From Martinezella rhizogenes (GTDB lineage: Bacteria > Pseudomonadota > Alphaproteobacteria > Rhizobiales > Rhizobiaceae): DNA of 64,000 nt. Position 1 is the stretch's first letter; every line of letters starts with the position of its first letter. A program made the position numbers and the translations under genes. The DNA is taken from NCBI GenBank assembly GCA_013322215.1, contig JAAMEZ010000022.1:1-64000 (forward strand), given 5' to 3'. Shown here in pieces: positions 18,657 to 26,381 of the stretch. The notes below the pieces were generated by a model. It was given only the letters and a program-made list of their open reading frames with translations. It was not told where the DNA came from and searched no databases.

Positions 18657-18998
18657 CGATCCACCTTCGATCCCTATGCCGCACCGCGCGTCGGCAATCC
18701 GGCGCTGCAGCGCGCCGCCCGTTGATCAGTCGGCAAAGCAGATCACTGGGTCGGTTAAAAAGGATTTAATCGTGGGCTGAAAGCCAAGCGGTTTCGGGCA
18801 AGAGGGTTAATGTAGGGGCGTTTCACCGGGAGAATTGGGCTTGCCGTGCGAGTATGGTTGATGCCGGGCGGTTTTGTCTGGCCGTCACTTTTGTGCCTGG
18901 CCCCTAACCCCAACCCTCTCCCCGTCAAAACGGGGAGAGGGTTGGGGTTAGGGCAATTTCGAATGAGATGGTGTGTTCAGACCCGAGGTCCGGACCTC
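18657..18998. other. Intergenic region holding a long palindrome
   Basis: These 342 bases separate the start of the GT4 gene from the stop of the RAM-domain gene, both on the reverse strand. They carry the GT4 promoter (not clearly recognisable) and the 52-base palindrome at 18902-18953. I see no credible gene. Confidence 0.6.
18902..18953. repeat. Dispersed GC-rich palindrome, long perfect copy
   Basis: Two 24-base arms (18902-18925 and 18930-18953) are perfect reverse complements around a 4-base loop, CAAA. The outer part reads CCCTAACCCCAACCC and the inner part CTCTCCCCGT. The core matches the copy at 10909-10934, and the outer arms match the copy at 23591-23628. Such a structure in intergenic DNA fits a rhizobial REP-like element. 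Confidence 0.85.
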
Positions 18999-19235
18999 TT
19001 AAAACGCTCGGAAGGTCAGCGTCGTCAGCGAGCGGATGATACCCGGGATATTGGCGATGTGGTCGTTGATGAACTTGCCGATATCCTGCTCCTCGGCGAT
19101 GTAGACCTTCATCAGCAGATCGTAGTCGCCGCTGGTGGAATACAGCTCCGACACCAGCTCCGTCTGGTAGATCGCATCGGCGACCTCGTAGGTCTTGCCG
19201 GGGGAGCATTGGAGCTGAACGAAAATGGGCTTCAT
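18999..19235 (-). CDS. Stand-alone Lrp/AsnC ligand-binding (RAM) domain protein
   Basis: A 78-aa protein consisting only of the RAM domain of Lrp/AsnC regulators: MKPIFVQLQCSPGKTYEVA, then the central SGDYDLLMKVYI and the C-terminal IPGIIRSLTTLTF. There is no helix-turn-helix. Such small proteins form oligomers that bind amino acids and may modify full-length Lrp proteins. The ATG at 19235 starts the domain exactly. It is divergent from the pipecolate-type catabolic genes, 208 bases away, which suggests amino-acid sensing for that locus. Confidence 0.88.
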   Translation of the reverse strand: MKPIFVQLQCSPGKTYEVADAIYQTELVSELYSTSGDYDLLMKVYIAEEQDIGKFINDHIANIPGIIRSLTTLTFRAF

Positions 19236-19443
19236 GAGGGTGTCCTGCTTTTGCCTGCGACCGCGATGGCGATCGGCTTTTTCTCTATAATGGTCGAAAG
19301 CGCCGTCGCCATGCAAGTTTTTCTCCAGAGCGGATGATTTTTCGGCATCATGCTATGTCCATCGGATGTCGCTCTTGCCGCTTCCGCAACTTCGCGCACA
19401 GCGCTAGATTGGCGCGATTATCTCTGTCGATTGGACCGATTTC

Positions 19444-20727
19444 ATGCTGAATGACCCACGCTCCCATGGTCTCTGGGAAAAGACCGCCCCCTTGCCGCCG
19501 GCAACGAAGCCGCTTTCTGGCGAGATATCTGCCGATGTCGTGGTGGTCGGTGGTGGCTATACCGGTCTTTCGACGGCGCTGCATCTGGCGGAAGCCGGCA
19601 CGAATGTCGTGTTGCTGGAGGCCAATGAAATCGGCTTTGGCGGTGCCGGGCGCAATGTCGGCCTCATCAATGCCGGCATGTGGGTGATGCCGGACGATCT
19701 TCCCGGCGAACTCGGCTCCGTTCATGGGGAGCGCCTGCTCGAGCTGCTCGGCAACGGGCCGAAGCTGGTCATGGAGCTGATCGACAAGCACGGCATCGCC
19801 TGCGAGCTCGAGCGCAACGGTACGCTGCATTGCGCCGTCGGGCCGGAGGGATTGAAGGAAATCGAGGAGCGTGCCCGCCAGTGGAGCAAGCGCGGCGCGC
19901 CGGTCACAGTGCTCGACGCGCGGGAGACGGAACGTCGCATCGGCAGCTCGGCTTATGCGGGGGCACTGCTCGACATGCGTGCTGGCACGCTGCAGCCGCT
20001 TGCCTATGCCCGCGGCCTTGCCCATGCCGTGGTGAAGGCAGGCGTTACAATCCATACCGGCAGCCACGTGATCTCTACGGAAAGAAGCGGCGCGAAATGG
20101 GTGGTTTCGACCGGCGGTGGCAAGGTCAATGCCGACTGGATCGTGGTGGCCACGGATGCCTACAGCACCGGTCCCTGGGAGGCGATCAGGAATGAGCAGG
20201 TACATCTGCCCTATTTTAATTTCGCCACTGTGCCGCTCGGCGACAACCTGCGCAAATCCGTGCTGCCGGGGCGTGAGGGCGCTTGGGATACCAAGGAAGT
20301 GCTCTCGTCCTTCCGCATGGATCAAGCGGGCCGGTTGGTCTTCGGCAGCGTCGGCGCTCTGCGCAATACGGGCCTTGCCATCCACAAGAGCTGGGCGCGG
20401 CGGTCGATCAAGAAGCTCTTTCCGCAGCTTGGCGACATCCCCTTCGAATGCGAATGGTACGGCAAGATCGGCATGACCGACAATGCCCTGCCGCGCTTCC
20501 ACAAGCTCGCCCAGAATGTCGTCGGTTTCTCCGGCTATAACGGTCGCGGCATTGCGCCGGGCACCGTGTTCGGCAAGGTGCTGGCCGGCCATATTCTCGG
20601 GCAGATTTCCGAGGCCGATCTGCCGCTGCCGGTGACCGACATCGTCGAGCCGAGCTTCAGGGCAGCAAAGGAAATGTGGTACGAGGCGGGCGCCCAGGCT
20701 GCGCATTTCGTCGGTGCCCGGGTCTGA
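19444..20727 (+). CDS. FAD-dependent amino-acid oxidase, probable L-pipecolate oxidase (AmaA-like)
   Basis: A DAO-family flavoprotein of 427 aa. The FAD-binding Rossmann motif is VVVVGGGYTGLSTALHLAEAG at residues 32-52, followed by the flavin-contact segment GFGGAGRNVGL and a C-terminal FSGYNGRGIAPGT. The N-terminal SHGLWEKTAPLPP resembles the Pseudomonas AmaA / gamma-glutamylputrescine oxidase group. Next to an AmaB-like dehydrogenase and a DpkA-like reductase, oxidation of L-pipecolate to piperideine-6-carboxylate is the best guess; other cyclic or polyamine substrates remain possible. A palindromic repeat begins 2 bases after the stop. Confidence 0.8.
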   Translation: MLNDPRSHGLWEKTAPLPPATKPLSGEISADVVVVGGGYTGLSTALHLAEAGTNVVLLEANEIGFGGAGRNVGLINAGMWVMPDDLPGELGSVHGERLLELLGNGPKLVMELIDKHGIACELERNGTLHCAVGPEGLKEIEERARQWSKRGAPVTVLDARETERRIGSSAYAGALLDMRAGTLQPLAYARGLAHAVVKAGVTIHTGSHVISTERSGAKWVVSTGGGKVNADWIVVATDAYSTGPWEAIRNEQVHLPYFNFATVPLGDNLRKSVLPGREGAWDTKEVLSSFRMDQAGRLVFGSVGALRNTGLAIHKSWARRSIKKLFPQLGDIPFECEWYGKIGMTDNALPRFHKLAQNVVGFSGYNGRGIAPGTVFGKVLAGHILGQISEADLPLPVTDIVEPSFRAAKEMWYEAGAQAAHFVGARV

Positions 20728-20728
20728 A

Positions 20729-20773
20729 GCAATTCCAGGAAAAGTGCGCAGCAGTTTTCCGTCCGGAATTGCG
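20729..20773. repeat. RIME-like rhizobial palindrome, copy A
   Basis: A 45-base element running from GCAATTCCAGGAAAAG to TTTTCCGTCCGGAATTGC, with nested inverted repeats. Close relatives are at 22369-22412 (same orientation) and 55467-55510 (reverse). It starts two bases after the oxidase stop codon, inside the catabolic operon. Confidence 0.8.
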
Positions 20774-20825
20774 AGACAATAGACAGAGCAATCAACGAAC
20801 CACCATTACGGGAAGAGGAAACAAG

Positions 20826-22361
20826 ATGACCGCGACATCAGATCTTGCTGCCGAAACCAAGGCAATATTGACGGAGCTTGGCGTATCGGCTGATCGCTAT
20901 ACCGGCGGAACACTGGCCGTTACCTCTCCGGTCACCGGCGCCGAGATCGGCCGGCTCAGGGAGCATTCGGCTGACGAGGCGAAGGGTGCGATCGCGGCGG
21001 CGCATGAGGCGTTTCTATCCTGGCGCAATGTGCCGGCGCCGAAGCGCGGCGAGCTGATCCGCCTGCTTGGCGAGGAGCTGCGAGCCGGCAAGGCGGCTCT
21101 CGGCCGTCTCGTTTCCGTCGAAGTCGGCAAGATCACCTCCGAAGGTCTCGGCGAGGTGCAGGAGATGATCGATATCTGCGATTTTGCCGTTGGCCTCTCG
21201 CGCCAGCTTTACGGCCTGACAATCGCGACCGAACGCTCCGAGCATCGGATGATGGAAAGCTGGCATCCGCTTGGGGCGATCGGCATCATCTCCGCCTTCA
21301 ATTTCCCGGTTGCCGTCTGGTCGTGGAATGCGGCGCTTGCCATCGTCTGCGGCAATTCCACCATCTGGAAGCCATCGGAAAAGACGCCGTTGACGGCGCT
21401 TGCCGTGCAGGCCCTGTTCGAAAGGGCGCTGAAGCGCTATGTCGCCGAAGGCGGCGAGGCGCCGGTCAATCTTTCGACGCTTTTGATCGGCGGCCGCGAT
21501 CTCGGCGAGCTGCTGGTCGATCATCGCCAAGTGCCGCTCGTCTCGGCGACCGGATCGACGGCCATGGGCCGCGCGGTCGGCCCGCGTCTTGCCGGTCGGT
21601 TCGCCCGTGCCATCCTCGAGCTTGGCGGCAATAACGCCGCGATCGTCTGCCCGACGGCCGATCTCGACCTGACGCTCCGCGGCGTTGCCTTCTCCGCGAT
21701 GGGCACGGCCGGCCAGCGCTGCACGACGCTGCGCCGCCTCTTCGTCCATGACAGCGTCTATGACCAGCTCGTTCCGCGCCTGCAGAAGGCCTATGGTTCG
21801 GTCACGATCGGCAACCCGCTTGAAACAGGAACCCTGGTCGGCCCGCTGATCGACAGGCAGGCTTTTGATCGCATGCAGTCGGCACTTGCCGCCGCGAAGG
21901 CGGCCGGCGGCACGATCACTGGCGGCGAGCGCGTCGAAAACGGTTCTGCCGATGCTTTTTACGTTCGTCCGGCCCTCGTCGAAATGCCCGAGCAGACCGG
22001 CCCGGTCGAGCAGGAGACCTTCGCGCCGATCCTCTATGTGATGAAATACAACGATTTCGACAGGGTTTTGGCGCTGCATAACGCCGTGCCGCAAGGCTTG
22101 TCGTCCTCGATCTTCACCAACGACATGCGGGAAGCAGAGACTTTTGTATCCGCGCGCGGCTCGGATTGCGGCATCGCCAATGTCAATCTCGGTCCCTCCG
22201 GCGCCGAGATCGGCGGCGCATTCGGTGGCGAGAAGGAAACGGGCGGCGGGCGCGAGTCCGGCTCCGATGCCTGGAAAGCCTATATGCGCCGGGCGACCAA
22301 CACGATCAATTACGGCCGCACGCTGCCGCTGGCCCAGGGCGTCAAGTTCGATGTGGCGTGA
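20826..22361 (+). CDS. amaB: Alpha-aminoadipic semialdehyde / piperideine-6-carboxylate dehydrogenase (AmaB, ALDH7 family)
   Basis: NAD-dependent aldehyde dehydrogenase of 511 aa, in the antiquitin (ALDH7A1) branch. Diagnostic segments are QEMIDICDFAVGLSRQLYG, the cofactor-site PLGAIGIISAFNFPVAVWSW and WKPSEKTPLTA, the catalytic base in LELGGNNAAIV, and the nucleophile in GTAGQRCTTLRR. The enzyme oxidises the open form of piperideine-6-carboxylate to 2-aminoadipate, the step after pipecolate oxidase in lysine breakdown. The ATG at 20826 follows GGAAGAGGAAACAAG. Palindromic elements lie on both sides of the gene, so it may be expressed from mixed transcripts. Confidence 0.85.
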   Translation: MTATSDLAAETKAILTELGVSADRYTGGTLAVTSPVTGAEIGRLREHSADEAKGAIAAAHEAFLSWRNVPAPKRGELIRLLGEELRAGKAALGRLVSVEVGKITSEGLGEVQEMIDICDFAVGLSRQLYGLTIATERSEHRMMESWHPLGAIGIISAFNFPVAVWSWNAALAIVCGNSTIWKPSEKTPLTALAVQALFERALKRYVAEGGEAPVNLSTLLIGGRDLGELLVDHRQVPLVSATGSTAMGRAVGPRLAGRFARAILELGGNNAAIVCPTADLDLTLRGVAFSAMGTAGQRCTTLRRLFVHDSVYDQLVPRLQKAYGSVTIGNPLETGTLVGPLIDRQAFDRMQSALAAAKAAGGTITGGERVENGSADAFYVRPALVEMPEQTGPVEQETFAPILYVMKYNDFDRVLALHNAVPQGLSSSIFTNDMREAETFVSARGSDCGIANVNLGPSGAEIGGAFGGEKETGGGRESGSDAWKAYMRRATNTINYGRTLPLAQGVKFDVA

Positions 22362-22368
22362 TGCCAGA

Positions 22369-22412
22369 GCATTTCCAGGAAAACTGCGTAGCGGCTTTCC
22401 GTCCGGAATGCG
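22369..22412. repeat. RIME-like rhizobial palindrome, copy B
   Basis: A 44-base copy in the same orientation as that at 20729-20773, starting GCATTTCCAGGAAAAC and ending CCGTCCGGAATGC. It starts 7 bases after the dehydrogenase stop. A second hairpin with GAGCTTTTC/GAAAAGCTC arms follows at 22431-22467. Confidence 0.78.
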
Positions 22413-22430
22413 TCAAGGAATAACAAGGTG

Positions 22431-22467
22431 GAGCTTTTCTGCGATTTGAAGAAAAGCGGAAAAGCTC
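22431..22467. repeat. Hairpin next to RIME copy B
   Basis: A perfect 9-base inverted repeat (GAGCTTTTC/GAAAAGCTC) with a 19-base loop lies between RIME copy B and the DpkA-like gene. It probably forms part of the same mosaic element. There is no T-run after the second arm, so it is not a normal terminator. Confidence 0.55.
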
Positions 22468-22549
22468 TGAGGCTTTGCTGCATTGCGATGGGGAGGATGA
22501 AGGCGTAGAAAGTCTTTGTCTTCCCCATTTGTTTTCAAGGTCTTGTCTC

Positions 22550-23539
22550 ATGCATCTGTCGCTTGCCGAAGCCGAAACATTGGTCATGGAGGCTTTGCAG
22601 CGAAACAGGGTTAGCGCCGAGAACGCCCGTTCCGTGGCTGTCGCGCTCGTCGCGGCAGAGGCTGCCGGACAGGGTGGCCATGGTCTGCGCCGCGTGCCTG
22701 CCTATGCCGGACAAGCCAAGGTCGGCAAGACCGATGGTTTCGCCGCGCCGCAGCTGAGCCGGCCCTTTCCAGCCGTGCTGCGCATCGATGCCGGCAATGG
22801 CTATGCCTATCCCGCGCTCGATCTTGCCGTTGCCGAGCTTCCGGCTATCGCTCGCGAACAGGGGATAGCGCTTGCCGCCATCAGCCGCTCACATCATGCC
22901 GGCGTCATGGGCCTGACAGTGGAGCGGTTTGCCGATCAGGGGCTCGTGGCGCTGATGGTCGCCAATGCGCCGGCATCCATGGCGCCCTGGGGCGGCAAGA
23001 CGCCGGTCTTCGGCACCAACCCGATCGCTTTCGCTGCACCACTTCCTCGTGACGAGCCGATCGTCATCGACCTCGCGCTGTCTAAGGTGGCGCGCGGCAA
23101 GGTGATGGCCGCCCGGCAGCAAGGGGCCTCGATCCCCGCCGACTGGGCCTTCGACAGCGAGCGGAGGCCGACCACCAATGCCGAAGAGGCGCTGGCCGGC
23201 ACGATGATCCCGGCCGGCGATGCCAAGGGGGCGGCGCTCGCTCTCATGGTCGAAATTCTGGCGGCCGGCCTGACCGGCGCGAACTACGCCTTCGAATCTT
23301 CCTCGCTCTTCGATGATAAAGGCGCTCCGCCGGCGCTTGGCCATACGATCATTGCCATCAATCCGGCAGCGACGAGTACCATGGATACGGCGCAGCGGCT
23401 GGCCTTGCTGGCAGGCGAAATCACCCGCGACCCGAATGTTCGCCTGCCGGGCCGGCGCGGGCAGAGTTTGCGGCGCCTTGCTCTGACGGAGGGGATCAAT
23501 GTCGAGGATGAAGTGGTTGCTGCGATAGAGGCGCTTTGA
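22550..23539 (+). CDS. Malate/L-lactate dehydrogenase-family reductase, probable piperideine-2-carboxylate reductase (DpkA-like)
   Basis: NAD(P)H-dependent oxidoreductase of 329 aa with the Ldh_2 fold. Typical segments are GHGLRRVPAYA, AISRSHHAGVMG (with the catalytic His region), PWGGKTPVFGTNPIAFAAP and IDLALSKVARGK. DpkA of Pseudomonas, in the same family, reduces piperideine-2-carboxylate to L-pipecolate, the substrate of the oxidase encoded at 19444-20727. This order supports a D-lysine or pipecolate route, although proline-type (pyrroline-2-carboxylate) or 2,3-diketogulonate activity is possible. The ATG at 22550 has a weak CAAGG ribosome site, and a repeat-rich 188-base gap separates it from amaB. 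Confidence 0.82.
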   Translation: MHLSLAEAETLVMEALQRNRVSAENARSVAVALVAAEAAGQGGHGLRRVPAYAGQAKVGKTDGFAAPQLSRPFPAVLRIDAGNGYAYPALDLAVAELPAIAREQGIALAAISRSHHAGVMGLTVERFADQGLVALMVANAPASMAPWGGKTPVFGTNPIAFAAPLPRDEPIVIDLALSKVARGKVMAARQQGASIPADWAFDSERRPTTNAEEALAGTMIPAGDAKGAALALMVEILAAGLTGANYAFESSSLFDDKGAPPALGHTIIAINPAATSTMDTAQRLALLAGEITRDPNVRLPGRRGQSLRRLALTEGINVEDEVVAAIEAL

Positions 23540-23590
23540 GGGGCTGAAGGTGGTCGGGTGAGTGTGTTTTTATCGTGATTTTGTGCACGC

Positions 23591-23628
23591 CCCTAACCCT
23601 CGCCCCGCTTGCGGAGCGAGGGTTAGGG
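23591..23628. repeat. Dispersed GC-rich palindrome, third copy
   Basis: Arms CCCTAACCCTCGC and GCGAGGGTTAGGG (13 bases, perfect) enclose a smaller CCGCTTGCGG hairpin. It shares the preceding TTGTGC..GCCCCTAACCC context with the palindrome at 18902-18953. It lies between two converging genes. Confidence 0.8.
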
Positions 23629-23693
23629 TGAGGGGCCAAGCACATCGTCACTACATTGAAGTAGACGCCTGACGGCAACTCATGATTCACAGA

Positions 23694-25010
23694 TCACGCG
23701 ACCGCAGGCTTCTCGTTCAGCCAGCCGCCGGTGAAGCCGGCGCGTTCGAGGCCGCTGCGGAGAATCGGCGATTGCCGCATCAGGTTCCAGATCATGCCGG
23801 TGCGGGCGTTTTCGATCATCATGACCAGCAGGCCCTGGTCAAGCGCGACCGAACGGTCGTCCACCCAGCCTTCCGGGCCGGCGCCCTTGACACTCGGATT
23901 GAAGCCGCCGGGGAAGCGGCCGTCGAGCAGCAGGTTGGGATAGGTCGAAAGCAGCGCCCGCGTGCCGTCGAGTGCGGCCTGGCGGTCGAAAGGTAGGCAG
24001 GACAGCGGTCCCCAGGGCGCGATGGTTCCATCATCCGGGCCGAGCGGGGCGCCGCGGGCGGCATAGCCGAAAACTTTCGGCGCATAGCGCAGGCTATGCT
24101 TGGTGCCCGTGGGGTTCGGACCGTCGCAGGCCGAAAGCCCCCATATGTCCTTCGCATAGCCGGCGAAATGGCCGGGATTGCGATCGGTATAATCGCGCTG
24201 CACTGATATCGCCATCTGGGTATTGCGGAAGTAATCGGTATCCTTGTCGGCCACATGCTTGTCGCGGATGCCGCGAAAATCGATCCAGGCATGCGAGAAG
24301 AGGTGGATGAACAGCGGCCCTGCATAGAGGAAGGGCGTGTCCTTGAACATCATCCAGGTATAGGTCGACGCAAAGGCGTCGTAGCTCGATGGCGGAATGG
24401 GATGCGTGGGCGAGCCGAGCGCCAGCACATAGAGGAAAATCGCCTCGTCATAGCCCTGATAACGCCAGCGCAGGAAACCGCTGGCCGGCTTCCAGCCCAT
24501 GCTGATCGTCTGGCCCTTGTTCAGCGCCCAATGCCAGTCGCAACGTTCGTAAAGGAATTTCGCCTGCTTGCGAAGGTCGCGTTCGACCTGGTTGTTTCCG
24601 GTGAAATAGGCGGCCGCCGTCAAAACGCCGATCAGCAGAAGACCGGTATCGATGGTCGAAAGCTCGCTGTTCCAGGCGCGGTTGCCCGTCTCCATGTAGA
24701 GGAAATGATAGTAGAAGCCGCGATGGCCGGTGGCGCCACGCTCGGTGCCCTGATCGCTGTTGGCGAAGAAATCGAGAGCGGCCAGCACCCGTTTGGCCGC
24801 ATCGGCGCGGCTGATCCATCCACGCTCGACGGCGACCGGATAGCTCGAAAGCGCGAAGCCGACCGCGGCGATGCTGCAGTGGCTCGTCTTGATGGACGTA
24901 TCCGCCACCAGCCCGTTTTCCGGATTGGTGTGGAGCATGAAATAGTCGAACGCCGAACGTTGCAGTTGGTCGATCAGCGCATCGTCGGTGTCGTTTACCT
25001 GTTGCAGCAT
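23694..25010 (-). CDS. Glucoamylase-like (PF10091/GH144-type) protein, possible beta-1,2-glucan hydrolase
   Basis: A 438-aa protein with an alpha/alpha-barrel architecture: QRSAFDYFMLHTNPENGLVAD, then TSHCSIAAVGFALSSYPVAVERGW, GHRGFYYHFLYMETG with the acidic ELSTIDTGLLLIG segment, and later AWIDFRGIRDKH and FGLSACDGP-type motifs. These match the family that includes GH144 endo-beta-1,2-glucanases. No signal peptide is visible, so it may act in the cytoplasm, where cyclic beta-1,2-glucan is made in rhizobia. GAGGAGACGG precedes the ATG at 25010. The family is clear; the substrate is inferred. Confidence 0.8.
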   Translation of the reverse strand: MLQQVNDTDDALIDQLQRSAFDYFMLHTNPENGLVADTSIKTSHCSIAAVGFALSSYPVAVERGWISRADAAKRVLAALDFFANSDQGTERGATGHRGFYYHFLYMETGNRAWNSELSTIDTGLLLIGVLTAAAYFTGNNQVERDLRKQAKFLYERCDWHWALNKGQTISMGWKPASGFLRWRYQGYDEAIFLYVLALGSPTHPIPPSSYDAFASTYTWMMFKDTPFLYAGPLFIHLFSHAWIDFRGIRDKHVADKDTDYFRNTQMAISVQRDYTDRNPGHFAGYAKDIWGLSACDGPNPTGTKHSLRYAPKVFGYAARGAPLGPDDGTIAPWGPLSCLPFDRQAALDGTRALLSTYPNLLLDGRFPGGFNPSVKGAGPEGWVDDRSVALDQGLLVMMIENARTGMIWNLMRQSPILRSGLERAGFTGGWLNEKPAVA

Positions 25011-25265
25011 CTTCTATCCGTCTCCTCGGCGCTCCCGTTGCCTGCTGAGCACAGGAGCCTGGATAGTTGCAAATCAAACATGGTTAACATTGCCACGCAT
25101 TTGTGGAGGATTGTTTAAGATCATGGTCTTATCTGCGGTTCATCCCCAATTCTTAAGGGCAGCGTCGCAGTTTTCAACGGGTTTGACGTGCCTAGCCTGC
25201 CAGTCCGCCATTTCTGCCAGGCGCTGAACGCGGTGGCAGACGGTGATTCGCGCCGATCGCACCGT

Positions 25266-25829
25266 CTATTGAAGCGCTGAGTCCATTCTCTGTTCCAGCC
25301 GTTTCAGGGTTCTGCCGAAAATCGCCTCGTCTCCGAGGGCTCTCGCAAGCGTCAATGCGCCCTGGATGCCGACGATGGTCTCTTCGGCGAGCGCCTTCGC
25401 CTCCGCGCCGGGCAGGTCGATTTTTTGCAGAGCCCCGGCAAGCGCTTCGATCCAGCGATGGAAATAGCCGCGGATGGCGGCGGAAAAGCGGTCGCGCGTT
25501 TCATCGAGCGCGAAGGCGCCGATCAGGCAAACGCGGCGGCCGGAGCGGAAATAGCTGTCCGTCGTCTCCCACATGCGGGCAATAGCGGCGCGTGGTTCCT
25601 GCTCTTCGAGCGGCTCGAACATTTCCTTGATGAACCAGGCATCGATATTGGCCATGATCTCCGCCGCCATATCTTCCTTGCCGCCCGGAAAGAAGTGATA
25701 GAGGCTGCCTTTCGACAGTTTCGTGCGTGCGGTGATCTCGCTCATCGATGCGCCCTCATAGCCGAGCTCGCGAAAGACTTCGGCAACAAGGGCGATGGCG
25801 TCGGATTTTTCGAAGACGGTACGCACCAT
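25266..25829 (-). CDS. TetR-family repressor
   Basis: A 187-aa repressor with the helix-turn-helix ASMSEITARTKLSKGSLYHFF at about residues 27-47, followed by PGGKEDMAAEIM, typical of the TetR_C_33/AcuR-like group. Its start is one base after the stop of the SnoaL-like gene (TGA, G, ATG), so both are translated from one message. The palindrome at 26311-26341 in front of that gene is the likely operator, making the pair autoregulated. Confidence 0.9.
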   Translation of the reverse strand: MVRTVFEKSDAIALVAEVFRELGYEGASMSEITARTKLSKGSLYHFFPGGKEDMAAEIMANIDAWFIKEMFEPLEEQEPRAAIARMWETTDSYFRSGRRVCLIGAFALDETRDRFSAAIRGYFHRWIEALAGALQKIDLPGAEAKALAEETIVGIQGALTLARALGDEAIFGRTLKRLEQRMDSALQ

Positions 25830-25830
25830 C

Positions 25831-26295
25831 TCAAAGGCCGAGGTCGGAAAGGCTGGGATGATCGTCCGGCCGGCGGCCGAGCGGCCAATGGAATTTCCGG
25901 TCTTCGTGCCTGATAGGCATGTCGTTGATGGAGGCGAAGCGGCGCTGCATCAGGCCCTCGGCATCGAATTCCCAATTCTCGTTGCCATAGGAGCGGAACC
26001 AATGACCGCTGTCGTCGTGCCATTCATAGGCAAAGCGCACGGCGATGCGATTGCCTTCGAAGGTCCAGAGTTCCTTGATCAGCCGGTAGTCCAGTTCCTT
26101 TGTCCATTTGCGCGTCAGGAATTCGACGATCTCCTTGCGGCCGCGCGGAAATTCGGCGCGATTCCGCCATTGGCTGTCTTCCGTATAGACCTTGGAAACG
26201 CGCTCGGGATCGCGACTGTTCCAGCCGTCTTCGGCCATGCGGACTTTGGCGATTGCGGTTTCGCGGGTGAAAGGCGGGATGAGAGGGGTCGGCAT
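25831..26295 (-). CDS. SnoaL-like / DUF1348 nuclear-transport-factor-2-fold protein
   Basis: A 154-aa protein of the NTF2-like superfamily: [46 protein letters not shown], then [29 protein letters not shown] and a final [16 protein letters not shown]. This matches the DUF1348 group, small proteins often cotranscribed with TetR repressors and without proven reaction. AAGGAA precedes the ATG at 26295. It is the first gene of a two-gene unit with the repressor at 25266-25829. Confidence 0.87.
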   Translation of the reverse strand: MPTPLIPPFTRETAIAKVRMAEDGWNSRDPERVSKVYTEDSQWRNRAEFPRGRKEIVEFLTRKWTKELDYRLIKELWTFEGNRIAVRFAYEWHDDSGHWFRSYGNENWEFDAEGLMQRRFASINDMPIRHEDRKFHWPLGRRPDDHPSLSDLGL

Positions 26296-26310
26296 GACAT
26301 GTTCCTTCTA

Positions 26311-26341
26311 AACCAATCAGTTATTTATAGACTGATCGGTT
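26311..26341. promoter_or_regulatory. TetR operator upstream of the SnoaL-like/tetR pair
   Basis: Arms AACCAATCAGT (26311-26321) and ACTGATCGGTT (26331-26341) are reverse complements apart from one base, around a 9-base AT-rich spacer. On the reverse strand the spacer reads CTATAAATA, which would serve as a -10 box, so binding there would block transcription of the pair. Confidence 0.72.
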
Positions 26342-26381
26342 TAGAAGATCAAGCAGTGGTCTTTTCGTCGGGGCGAGGGTC

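Noticed and set aside
19348..20706. Reverse frame of 452 aa opposite the oxidase gene
   Set aside because: It is the complement of a strong flavoprotein gene and shows no domain of its own.
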